Under the pieces are notes generated by a model. That model saw nothing but the letters and a program-made list of their open reading frames with translations. It was not told the origin of the DNA and made no database searches. This document shows positions 8,502 through 17,000 of a DNA stretch of 58,762 nt, in pieces. A program made the position numbers and the translations under genes. The DNA is from a virus: positions 1 to 58,762 of the IMG/VR virus record IMGVR_UViG_3300035698_007528. One strand, 5' to 3'. Numbering within the stretch: position 1 is the stretch's first letter; the number at the start of each line of letters is the position of its first letter.

Positions 8502-8903
8502 ATGACTACAAAACGGAACGAGATCAGCGACGCCGCTCCAGGCCACGGGCCTGGAGAGACGCCTCTACCAGCAGGGATTATCAATCCCGACGAGGTTGTG
8601 AGCGAGAAGGCTGAGTCGGTGCGCCTGGACTACATCGCGCCCGGCTCAGCCGCTCACGCCACGTTCTTGAAGCTGCGAGCAGCCACTGAGCACGACACGA
8701 TCACCCAGGACGGTTACGCGCTGGGAGACATCGAATCGTTTGGCCCAGCGGCGTCGCAGGATTATTTGCGGGCCATTTTGGCCCAGCGGGTTGGCACGCT
8801 CAAGGCAACGCAGCCCGTTCTGCAATCAGAAGACCCGCGCAAGCCCAACTACGTGCATCCCTTGTGGAAGCCCGTAGAGCAGGCCGCTTCGGGCATTGTG
8901 TAA
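8502..8903 (+). CDS. Hypothetical head protein after capsid gene
   Basis: A 133-residue protein behind GGGAGG. The N-terminus is Pro/Gly-rich; the second half holds helices ('AASQDYLRAILAQRVGTLK') and 'HPLWKPVEQAASG'. No recognised family. It lies between the capsid and beta-helix genes, so a head-associated role is likely. Confidence 0.6.
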   Translation: MTTKRNEISDAAPGHGPGETPLPAGIINPDEVVSEKAESVRLDYIAPGSAAHATFLKLRAATEHDTITQDGYALGDIESFGPAASQDYLRAILAQRVGTLKATQPVLQSEDPRKPNYVHPLWKPVEQAASGIV

Positions 8904-8916
8904 AGGAGCCGAAGAG

Positions 8917-9867
8917 ATGCCTACGCAGCTTATTGTTCCGATCATTGACCAGTCGCAATGGCACGGCGGTCAGTTTGGAGTACCCGGTAGCGGGCCGGTT
9001 ATGAACGTGGCCGCCAACCTGCTACCAGGGTCCGGGAACGTGTTTTATGTCTGGGGCCGCAACGGCGGTATCGGGTCTGACTCTCACGATGGGTTGACCC
9101 CTCAGTATCCGTTGCTGACCCTTACCTACGCGCTCTCTCTATGCACCAACGACGCCCAAGATACCATCGTCATAATGAGCTACAGTGCGCCGACTGGCGA
9201 AACGTGGCCCATTTCGGTCGCAAAAGAGAGCACTCATATCATAGGTGCGAGCGGCGGCGGCAACCCCGTCCCGTACATCACACCGCCTGGCGACACAGCC
9301 GCCTTTTCGATCGCCCAGGATAAGATTCAAATCCAGGGCCTGAGCATCAACGGTGGGGCGACGCATGGCTGTGTCGAGACAAGCGCCGCCGCTGCAAGAT
9401 GGGGCTTGCGGGTAGACAGTTGCTTTTTCGGTGTTGTGGGCGCTGGCCAGGACGGCATCAGAAACGTTGCGGCTGGCGACGCCCCTTATCTTGAGGTGAC
9501 GCGCTGTACTTTTGGCGCTGGCCTGACACGAGACGGTATCCGTATCGACCATAATGCTACCCGATCCAGGATTGGCACCCCTTGGGGCCTGGGCAATGTT
9601 TTCGATCGAGTCGGCGGGGTTGGCGTGAACGTGGTGGGCAATGCTGTGCAAGTCGGCATCCACAACAACGTTTTTGTGCCGGTCTCAGATGGGGCCGGGC
9701 TGGCGATTTCGCTACCAGCCGGTGCCACCAACTGCGTGATCAGCGGCAACGTGGCCAACTTTGGGAAAACCGCTATGGCGGCCAACCCATTTGTAGACGC
9801 GGCTGGCGCCAATGCGAATCACTGGATGGGCAACATGCATAATATCACGCTGACCGATCCTGCATAG
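8917..9867 (+). CDS. Right-handed beta-helix (pectate-lyase-like) virion protein
   Basis: A 316-residue protein. ATG 8917 is chosen because AAGGAG (8903-8908) gives good spacing. After 'GSDSHDGLTPQYPLLTLTYAL', typical of the start of parallel beta-helix proteins, many short strands follow with 'THGCVETS', 'DGIRIDHN' and 'QVGIHNNVF' turns. Such folds are usual in tailspikes, but this gene sits inside the head module. It may form head fibres or decorations that bind cells or surface polysaccharide. No lyase residues can be assigned. Confidence 0.65.
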   Translation: MPTQLIVPIIDQSQWHGGQFGVPGSGPVMNVAANLLPGSGNVFYVWGRNGGIGSDSHDGLTPQYPLLTLTYALSLCTNDAQDTIVIMSYSAPTGETWPISVAKESTHIIGASGGGNPVPYITPPGDTAAFSIAQDKIQIQGLSINGGATHGCVETSAAAARWGLRVDSCFFGVVGAGQDGIRNVAAGDAPYLEVTRCTFGAGLTRDGIRIDHNATRSRIGTPWGLGNVFDRVGGVGVNVVGNAVQVGIHNNVFVPVSDGAGLAISLPAGATNCVISGNVANFGKTAMAANPFVDAAGANANHWMGNMHNITLTDPA

Positions 9868-9881
9868 AGTGAGGGCAAGTA

Positions 9882-10328
9882 ATGGCCTGTGAAACAAGCT
9901 ACGCAACCACACAGGAGTACATCGACCTATGGTGTATTGACGACGCGCCGACCGAAATGAGGCGCCGAATCACGAGCGTCCTAAAGATGGCCTCGGGCCC
10001 AATCAACCTGGCCCGAGCATCGGTAAATGGGTGCGATTGTACCCCGTCAGCGGCTGGCGAGCAGGCGTTGTCGTTCCTGTCGTGCGTCATGGCGGCGGTC
10101 ATGTACGACTGCCCCTGTGGCTCAGCAGGCATGGATGACAGCATGAAACAAACGTACCTGGCCCAGGTTATCAATCCGATGCTGGGTGAAATCAGGGATC
10201 AGACACTGGAGTTATGTGAGGGAGAAACCGGCTCGACCTGGCCAGCGTTGGGCTATGCGGCTGTGGGCTGGACAGGCTACAACCGGGCCTCCATCTATCT
10301 CGATCAGTTCAGGAGGTTAATGAGCTAA
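9882..10328 (+). CDS. Putative head-tail connector protein
   Basis: A 148-residue, mostly helical protein ('TTQEYIDLW', 'RRRITSVLKMASGPINLAR'), with a Tyr/Ile C-terminus ending 'YLDQFRRLMS'. Size, helical content and position after capsid fit gp6-type connectors that extend the portal channel. It has several Cys residues, including CDC and CPC. Its end overlaps the next start. Confidence 0.55.
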   Translation: MACETSYATTQEYIDLWCIDDAPTEMRRRITSVLKMASGPINLARASVNGCDCTPSAAGEQALSFLSCVMAAVMYDCPCGSAGMDDSMKQTYLAQVINPMLGEIRDQTLELCEGETGSTWPALGYAAVGWTGYNRASIYLDQFRRLMS

Positions 10329-10573
10329 TGGGTTGAGGCGGAGGCACACGCCGCGCTGTGGGCGCGGCCCCGGTTCCTTGCGTTTTCGGTGAGGTGGGCC
10401 TAGACAGCGTGAGCTACACCGGCACCCTCAGAGGCTACTACCGTGGCCCGGTGACCGGACACTCGTATCGCATAGACCCTGATCACCCGGTGTTTTTCGC
10501 TGACCGTCGAGACCTGGCCAAACTGAGTTTGGTGTTGGGGCTAGAGGGTGAGCGCCTATTTGAGGCAGCATAG
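10328..10573 (+). CDS. Small neck-region protein with in-frame UGA at codon 3
   Basis: The frame is ATG GGT TGA GGC GGA GGC... from 10328, giving MG*GGGTRRAVGAAP, then 'VSYTGTLRGYYRGPVTGHSYRID' to the stop at 10573. AGGAGG (10311-10316) lies 11 bases before this ATG. The alternative GTG 10358 has no ribosome binding site. Small phage neck-region proteins often begin MGCGG, so the UGA sits where Cys is usual. A perfect 7-bp GC stem (10350-10356 with 10362-10368, 5-base loop) starts 13 bases after the UGA. It may be a point mutation, readthrough or selenocysteine. If only GTG 10358 is used the protein is 71 residues. Confidence 0.5.
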
Positions 10574-11107
10574 ATGTTTGAGTTCACGGCCATAAGGCCA
10601 TCGCTGATCCCGAGAGATCGAATCTATGATCAGATCGAGAAGACGATGCACCGGGCGGCCAAGGTGATCATCGACGACTATAAAAAGACGACTAGAACCT
10701 GGAGCAAGAAGCCGAGGTTTTACTACGAGCTTTCAGTAGAGCGTAAGGCTGGCATCTTGATTTCCATCAGCTTTGTGGCCGGGACAGACAATGAAATTTA
10801 TGGTTTTGTAGACAAAGGCACTCGGGTGGGCAAGGGCCCGTACCCGATCCTACCGGGATTCTACACCGGCAAGAGCGACAAGAAGTTTTTGAGGTTTCAG
10901 TCTGGGTACACGGCCAAGACGACGCCCAACAAGCTGACTAGCAGTAGCGGCGGGCCGTTCGGGCCATTCAAGATGAGTCAAGGCGTGATGCACCCAGGCA
11001 TCGAGCCCAGGAATTTCAGCGTGTTGATCCAGAAGAAGCGACAACCATGGTTCGCTGATGAGATGCGGAGTTCGTTCAAGCGGGCGGCCAGCATCTGGAG
11101 GCGATAG
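10574..11107 (+). CDS. HK97 gp10-like head-tail joining protein
   Basis: A 177-residue protein whose ATG follows the previous stop directly. It contains 'AAKVIIDDYKKTTRTW', an 'EIYGFVDKGTRVG' segment (the family's 'W/F-x-D-x-GT' core) and 'HPGIEPRNFSVLIQKKRQP' (compare the 'HPGI.P..F' signature of minor tail/neck proteins). Probably a tail-terminator-adjacent joining protein. Confidence 0.6.
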   Translation: MFEFTAIRPSLIPRDRIYDQIEKTMHRAAKVIIDDYKKTTRTWSKKPRFYYELSVERKAGILISISFVAGTDNEIYGFVDKGTRVGKGPYPILPGFYTGKSDKKFLRFQSGYTAKTTPNKLTSSSGGPFGPFKMSQGVMHPGIEPRNFSVLIQKKRQPWFADEMRSSFKRAASIWRR

Positions 11108-11119
11108 GGAGGTCATTAC

Positions 11120-11536
11120 ATGGCAGATCAAGAGCAGGCGCCAGAGACGGCGCCCGAGCCGACAGCCGAGCAGCGGCGTAGGCGAACCAGATGGGTGCCG
11201 GTTCAGGTCATTCGGCGCTCTGGCCAGGCCGTCCTGGCACAGATTATCAAAGACGGTTCGCTGCGGCGGTTCTACATACCGGCAAGCGAGGTAAGCGCGA
11301 AAGGCGTGTCAGAGGAGGCACTAGAGCGGAGCACGCCATACGGGATTGCCTGGGCTGAATTTTTCGACGACGAGGAGTTTGGCCAGAGAGTCGAAAGAGA
11401 ATTGAGGCGCGTCAACATCTGGACGCTGGACGACCTGGCCCTTAATACGACAGGGGCCGCGACGGCGTTCTTGCGCTCTGAGCGAGACAACGTGTACCGC
11501 CTGATCAGGCGAGTAAAGGAGACTATCAATGGATAA
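11120..11536 (+). CDS. Hypothetical tail-region protein
   Basis: A 138-residue protein with an acidic start, an RRRRTRW patch and a compact region ('WVPVQVIRRSGQAVLAQIIKDGSLRRFYIPASEV'). The C-terminal helices are charged. It overlaps the major tail protein gene by 8 bases and probably acts in tail completion. No family recognised with confidence. Confidence 0.55.
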   Translation: MADQEQAPETAPEPTAEQRRRRTRWVPVQVIRRSGQAVLAQIIKDGSLRRFYIPASEVSAKGVSEEALERSTPYGIAWAEFFDDEEFGQRVERELRRVNIWTLDDLALNTTGAATAFLRSERDNVYRLIRRVKETING

Positions 11537-13061
11537 CGGTGGTGTTGCAAAAACCAGTTGGGCGACCATTTGGGTTCAACCCAATGGCCCCAACACGGTG
11601 CCCCAGTCGCTGGGGTGCTACAACCTAGACTCAATCAGCGAGTCGTACGGCGGGGTAAGCCCGATCTTTTGTCAAGACCCGGTGACCCCAGGCCGATTTG
11701 CGCGTGTGGGCGTGACGCAAGACCCGCCCGATTTGCCGACTACCAGCCTTGAGGGCCTGATGGGTAAAACCCAGGACTACATGGAGGCCGTCGCGGCGCG
11801 ACAGTGCCCGGTAGGTCTTTACGTGACCTTTGCCGAGTGTCCGCCCAAGAACGTGTTTCTGAACTTTGACCGGGGCAACGTGATCGAGGAAGCCCGGCTG
11901 ACTAGCCGTGACCAGAGCCCTAACGCATCGAGGGACGCCGATGAGTCAGTGATGATCTCATTCGATGTTACGGCCCTTTTGCAGCAGGTCTTTTTCGCAG
12001 TGCAGTATAGCCGACGTACCACGACCAATGACATGGTTTTCAACGATATTTGGGCCTGCGGGCTCGAACGGTGCCAAGGCGTCTGTGACTCTGCCCAAGA
12101 GGTCTGCGACATCCTGTATGCTGCGGGCGTGGCCGACGCCGGTGTGACGGCGCCGGTGTGGCGTAGTGCCAACGGCGGCGCAACGTGGGCAGCCACGGCG
12201 ACTGACCCTTTCGCTGCTGATGAGGACATTGCCAGTGGCGTGTGCGTCACGGTCAATCAGGGCGTGACCAGGGTTATCGTAGCGCGTGGCACGACTGATG
12301 GTGCCAACCCGGCTGAAATCGGCTACAGCGAGGACGCCGGTGCTACCTGGTCGCTCGTAGATGTCGGCGCTGTCAATGGCGAGTTTGTCATTGCTGGCGG
12401 CGGCCTGTTTGCGCTGAACATGCGTAACATCTGGATGGTGACCAATCTGGGCAACATCTACTTCTCGGATGATGCCGGTGCTACCTGGACTGACCAAGTA
12501 TCAGGTCAGGCCGACGACCTCCTAGCGGTCAAGTTCGAGAACCAGCAGAACGGCATCGCCGTGGGCGGTACCACTGGTGCAAGCCATGTGCTACTGAAAA
12601 CGACTGATGGTGGCACGCACTGGACAGCCGTGACCTATACGGGCCCTGGCGCCACGGTCATGACCACCGCCTGTGAAATCATCGACATCAACAGATGGTG
12701 GGTCGGGCATGAGGATGGCAGCGTCTACTACACCATCAATGGTGGCACGGCCTTCTCGGCACGCACCATCGCGGTGCCCACCGGGCTCACGGCCTGGGGC
12801 CAGATTCAGGACATCGTGCTGGTACCCGGTGACCTCGGTTACGGGCTGTGGCTGTGTGGCCACTTTACCAAGACTGCCACGGGCTACGGTTTCATCCAGC
12901 GCACCGTCAATGGTGGCTACGACTGGGAGAACTTTAGCACGGTGGCCCTCGACACCAACACCTATGGCCTGACAAGCCTTGTGGCGTGCAGCATAAACCA
13001 TGCTCTAGCCGTGGGTGCTGTGGCGACGACCAGTATGATCTCAGACGTGGTGAACATCTAG
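11529..13061 (+). CDS. Major tail protein fused to Asp-box beta-propeller
   Basis: A 510-residue protein. Residues 1-~205 look like a siphovirus tail-tube protein: N-terminal strands, then 'FNDIWACGLERCQGVCDSAQEVC'. The rest holds at least five Asp-box-like turns, [S/T]x[D/N][G/A]GxxW: 'SANGGATW', 'SEDAGATW', 'SDDAGATW', 'TTDGGTHW', 'TVNGGYDW', plus a weaker 'TINGGTAF'. They are spaced about 45-57 residues apart and predict a roughly six-bladed propeller displayed along the tail. Asp-box folds can bind glycans or stabilise surface assemblies. A strong terminator follows at 13080. Position before the chaperone and tape-measure genes supports the tube role. Confidence 0.7.
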   Translation: MDNGGVAKTSWATIWVQPNGPNTVPQSLGCYNLDSISESYGGVSPIFCQDPVTPGRFARVGVTQDPPDLPTTSLEGLMGKTQDYMEAVAARQCPVGLYVTFAECPPKNVFLNFDRGNVIEEARLTSRDQSPNASRDADESVMISFDVTALLQQVFFAVQYSRRTTTNDMVFNDIWACGLERCQGVCDSAQEVCDILYAAGVADAGVTAPVWRSANGGATWAATATDPFAADEDIASGVCVTVNQGVTRVIVARGTTDGANPAEIGYSEDAGATWSLVDVGAVNGEFVIAGGGLFALNMRNIWMVTNLGNIYFSDDAGATWTDQVSGQADDLLAVKFENQQNGIAVGGTTGASHVLLKTTDGGTHWTAVTYTGPGATVMTTACEIIDINRWWVGHEDGSVYYTINGGTAFSARTIAVPTGLTAWGQIQDIVLVPGDLGYGLWLCGHFTKTATGYGFIQRTVNGGYDWENFSTVALDTNTYGLTSLVACSINHALAVGAVATTSMISDVVNI

Positions 13062-13079
13062 CCCCGAGGGTAGGTGATC

Positions 13080-13105
13080 AGGGCCGAACGGGAGCGGCCC
13101 TTTTT
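13080..13105 (+). terminator. Intrinsic terminator after major tail protein
   Basis: A perfect 7-bp stem AGGGCCG (13080-13086) / CGGCCCT (13095-13101) with an 8-base loop is followed by TTTTT. It would reduce read-through from the abundant tail protein transcript into the chaperone and tape-measure genes. Confidence 0.8.
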
Positions 13106-13113
13106 CAATCATC

Positions 13114-13185
13114 ACGCGGCGGGCGGGGGGCCGAACTTAACACTCCCGACCCTGCCAGCCGCGTGGCCTTAAAATCATGGGAGTG
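13114..13185 (+). promoter_or_regulatory. Possible pseudoknot leader sequestering ribosome binding site
   Basis: Two perfect 7-bp complementarities interleave: ACGCGGC (13114-13120) with GCCGCGT (13158-13164), and CACTCCC (13141-13147) with GGGAGTG (13179-13185). The latter contains the GGGAG ribosome binding site of the chaperone gene at 13193. An H-type pseudoknot or alternating hairpins could mask that site. Folding was done by eye only. Confidence 0.45.
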
Positions 13186-13192
13186 ATGCTAG

Positions 13193-13897
13193 ATGTGTGC
13201 AAAACTAATGAAACCCGCTGAGCAAGAAACCAACACCTCGGAGTACGTGAGCCGATCAGGGTTGGTGATCCGAATCCTGCCTATCAACCCCGCTAAAATT
13301 CAGCTTGCCAGGGGCGCCCTGGCCAAAGAGATGAGGGACAACGGCGCGATCCTTGACCCTCCAATGTTCCCTGTGGAGAATGCGGCCGGTGACACCCAAT
13401 GGTTCCCTCACACCGCCGAGACCCTAGAGGAGCCCGACAACCCACGCCAAACGGCCATCAATAAGGCCATGTGGGCGGCGTACCGTCAGGGTCAGGCCGA
13501 CTATGCGGCTGGCATCAATGAGAGGATTGCCAATGTCATGATGCGTCTTGGCACGACCAACGAGATGCCCGAGGACACGTCATGGATTGCGATTCAGGAG
13601 GGCATTGGCATCGAGGTGCCAACCGATCCTGAGGATCAGCGCGTGCATTTCCTGGCCACCGAAGCCCTGACCCAGGCAGAGATGGGGGAGCTTGTGGCGC
13701 TCGTATCGCTCAAGGCTCAGGAGGACATTATCGGGAACGAGGAGATGGAAGCGCTCTTTCGAGATGTTCGACGTTCGGTTGAGGAAAAGGTCAGGGCAGA
13801 GACTAGAGAAGGTATTGCCCGACTCAGAAACTCGATGGAGCCTGAACCCGATTCTCCAGGAGCTTCTGACGGCGAGAAAGTGGGGACTGACGCCTGA
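13193..13897 (+). CDS. Tail assembly chaperone (short form)
   Basis: A 234-residue protein between the major tail protein and the tape measure, the fixed position of the G-type chaperone. It is helical and ends in a Pro/Asp/Ser-rich tail. A second open frame in the +1 phase overlaps its end and continues to 14045. The long form would arise by +1 frameshifting. Its translation may be controlled by the leader structure at 13114-13185. Confidence 0.7.
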   Translation: MCAKLMKPAEQETNTSEYVSRSGLVIRILPINPAKIQLARGALAKEMRDNGAILDPPMFPVENAAGDTQWFPHTAETLEEPDNPRQTAINKAMWAAYRQGQADYAAGINERIANVMMRLGTTNEMPEDTSWIAIQEGIGIEVPTDPEDQRVHFLATEALTQAEMGELVALVSLKAQEDIIGNEEMEALFRDVRRSVEEKVRAETREGIARLRNSMEPEPDSPGASDGEKVGTDA

Positions 13898-14045
13898 CCA
13901 GTGGTTCACTGAGCCCAAATGGTCTCGGGTGCTGATGATGGGCACCAACCTCATCGAGGGCATGATGCAATCCTGGGAAACGATGACGCCGAAGGAACGT
14001 AAGCGGCTTATGGCCAAGACACCACAGCCGATGGAGATACGCTAA
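13848..14045 (+). CDS. Frameshifted extension of tail assembly chaperone (T part)
   Basis: The +1 frame reads 'ILQELLTARKWGLTPDQWF', 'MMGTNLIEGMMQSWETM' and ends 'MEIR' just before the tape-measure ATG. Candidate shift points in the upstream gene are CCC G (13847-13850, Pro slipping to CCG) or the terminal GCC TGA C near 13894-13898. An independent start at ATG 13934 is possible but lacks a clear ribosome binding site. G/GT pairs with programmed shifts are general in siphoviruses; a +1 shift is less common than -1. Confidence 0.55.
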   Translation, partial: PILQELLTARKWGLTPDQWFTEPKWSRVLMMGTNLIEGMMQSWETMTPKERKRLMAKTPQPMEIR

Positions 14046-17000
14046 ATGGCTATGCCAGAGATCGGCCTAAAAGGTATTTTCGACCTGGGAGATTTCAACC
14101 GGGGCGTTAATCAGTACGACGATTCCATTGAGCAGATGGGATCAGAGACCGAGAAGCAGGCCGGGCTCATGACGCGCTCATTTAGCGCTGTATCGAAAGG
14201 CGTCCTTGCCCTTGGCAAGGGCGCCTTTAAGGGTGCCATGGCTGTGGGCAAGGGTCTTTTTTCAATCACCCAAGAGGCATCCAAGGTGCCAGGCCTGACC
14301 CGAGCATTTGACGCCGCTGGGGGCTCGATTGAGGCCTTGCGAGCAGGCGCCATGGGCATGGTCGACGACGTTGACCTGATGACCTCATTCAACAAAGCGG
14401 CTGCACTGGTGAGCCGTGATTTCGCCCAAGACCTGCCCGACATGATGCAGTTGGTCCAGGCCGCCGCGCAAGCAACTGGCCAGGACATGAACTACCTCAT
14501 GGATTCACTAGTCACCGGTGTCGGCCGCGCCAGCCCGATGATCCTGGACAACCTGGGTATTCAGGTCTCTCTGTCTGAGGCAGCCGAGAACTGGGCCAAA
14601 ACCCAAGGCGAGGGCGTGGCGGTTCTGGTAGACAACACCGCTGCCATAAGAGATAAATCAGCCGCCATGGGGGTAGCCCAGGCGCGTTATGCCAAACTTT
14701 CAGCCGAGATGGACAAGGGTAACGAGAAATGGACCGAGCAGGACCGGGCCATGAAGAAGGCCAATCTTGCGAGCGCGGCCAATAAGATTTCCAAGCTAGG
14801 CGACGAGTACGAGGAACTGGCCGAAGCCCAGGGCACCATGGATACGGATGAGTTGGTCAAGAACATGACCAAGCAGCAGCAGCAAGAGGCTATCCAGCTC
14901 ATGACCCTCCAGAAGCTGGAAGCCGCGTACGGCGATACGGCCGGTGAGATGGATCAGGTTGCCCAGCAAGCCGCCAGCCTGCCAGTGTTCATAGAGAATC
15001 TAAAGACGACCATCGGCGTAGCGCTTCTGCCAGTGCTGGGGGCCCTCATGGCGCCCTTGTCTGAACTGGCCACGACCTATGGCCCCGAGATCACAGAATT
15101 TGCCACGGGGCTGGCTGAAGATATTGGCACCAAACTCGTGCCAGCCCTGACCGAGTTCACCGGCAAGATCATGGGCATTGCGTCAGTGGTCGCCGGGTTT
15201 ATTGGCGAGGTTGGTGAGGATGGCCTAGGTTCGGCCATCATGGGGCAGCTTGAAGGTACAGCGATTGGCGACAGGATAGACGAGATCACTGGGGCGATCA
15301 ACGCGGGGCCACTGCAAACGGCCCTGGCTGACGCTTTCGGCGGTGGCAAGGCTGGCCTGGTTTTGCAGGCGCTGGGCCTGAGCCAAGAGACGGCCACCAA
15401 TGTGGGTAACATTTTCAATAACGTGACCGAAGCGGTAAGCGGCGGTATTGCCCGTATGAAGAAGGCCGCTGGCGCCGCTGCGGGCGTTGGGGCCGATGGC
15501 GGTACAGTTGGGGATCAGGCCTGGGCGTTCCTGTCGCTGATGGGGATTCCTGCCGGAATCGCTACAGACATAGGCGTGGCCGTTGATGGGATCATTAGCG
15601 CCGCCAATACGGCCTGGCTCCGTTTGCAAATGGCTTTCAACTCTGGGCTTGCCTTGGCCCAGTCTGGCGAAAGCGCTGGCACCGTCGCAGAGGTCGTGCT
15701 GTCGCTTCTGGGCCTGGGGAGCCAAGCTGCTATGAGCACGGGCATCCAAGAAGCGATAGATGGCATTGTCAGCACAATCACCACGGCGCTCGCAGGCGTT
15801 TGGACAGAGATTGGCACAGTCGTCTCGACGTTCAAAACTCAGGGGGCCGGGGCTGGCATGAGTTCCGCCTTGACGGCGGTTTTCAATATCAAGGGCCTCC
15901 TCGGCACGATGAAGCTAGATTTGGTGAAGGGGATACTTGACCTGGGTCAGGCGGGCCTAGACTCCCTGGGCAAGGCGTTCCCAGACCTGAACCCGATCAT
16001 CGACCAGTGGCTCCAGCCGGTGCTAGACATTGCCACAGGGTTGGTGTCAGAATTCGAGAGCACAAAGGCGCAACTCCAGCCGGTGATTTCTGAGCTATTC
16101 GGCGGGCTGGCTACAGCGGCCCAGACGTTGCTCACCGGCCTGGCGCCGATCATGACCAACGTGTTCGGCATTATCAAGGGCATCATTCCAATCGTTGGTG
16201 ACATCATCGCGTTCATTGTGCCCAAGGTCACTGAGGTTGTGACTTTCGTGGTTGCTGAGGTCAATAAGTTCCTGCCACCGATCATGACCGTGATCGACAA
16301 CATCACTGGCGCGATTGCAGAGAACATGCCCCTGATGAGGGATACCATCGCCAACATCCTTGATCTGATCAGTCAGATTTGGGATAAATACTGGCCAGTG
16401 TTTGCGGAGGCTTTCGATGAGGCCGCAACCATCGTGGTGGGCGTGGCTAAATGGCTCAGTGAGTCATTCGGGTTCATTTGGAACGCCATCCTGGACATTA
16501 TTAATGGCGCCGTCAACTTCATTCGGGCGGCGCTCAATGACGATTTGGGCGGTGCGCTCACGGCTCTGGGTGAAATCGTCGGCGGCGCACTAGACATTGT
16601 GCTGGGGTTGTTCCATACATCTGGCGAGGATATTGTTAGCGCAATTGAAACCCTGGCCAGCAACGCCGTCTCGACGGTTGAGACCTGGATCAACGACCTT
16701 TTGACTCCGATCGAGGGCATGGCAAGCGACCTGACCCAGGCGGGCAAGGATGCGATACAGGGCCTATGGAATGGGATGAGTGAAATCTGGGGCAAGGTAG
16801 AGAGCTGGATTAAAGAGAAGGTTGATGCTCTGCCGCAGGCCGTCAAAAACGTACTAGGCATTGCATCGCCGTCCAAGGAGTTCGAGGAGATCGGCATCGA
16901 CACGATTGACGGCTGGATAATCGGCATGAGCGAGAGCGGCGCCGATGCCGTTCAGTTTTCCGAGGATTTGGCCGAGGACATAGCAGACGTTTTCGACGAG

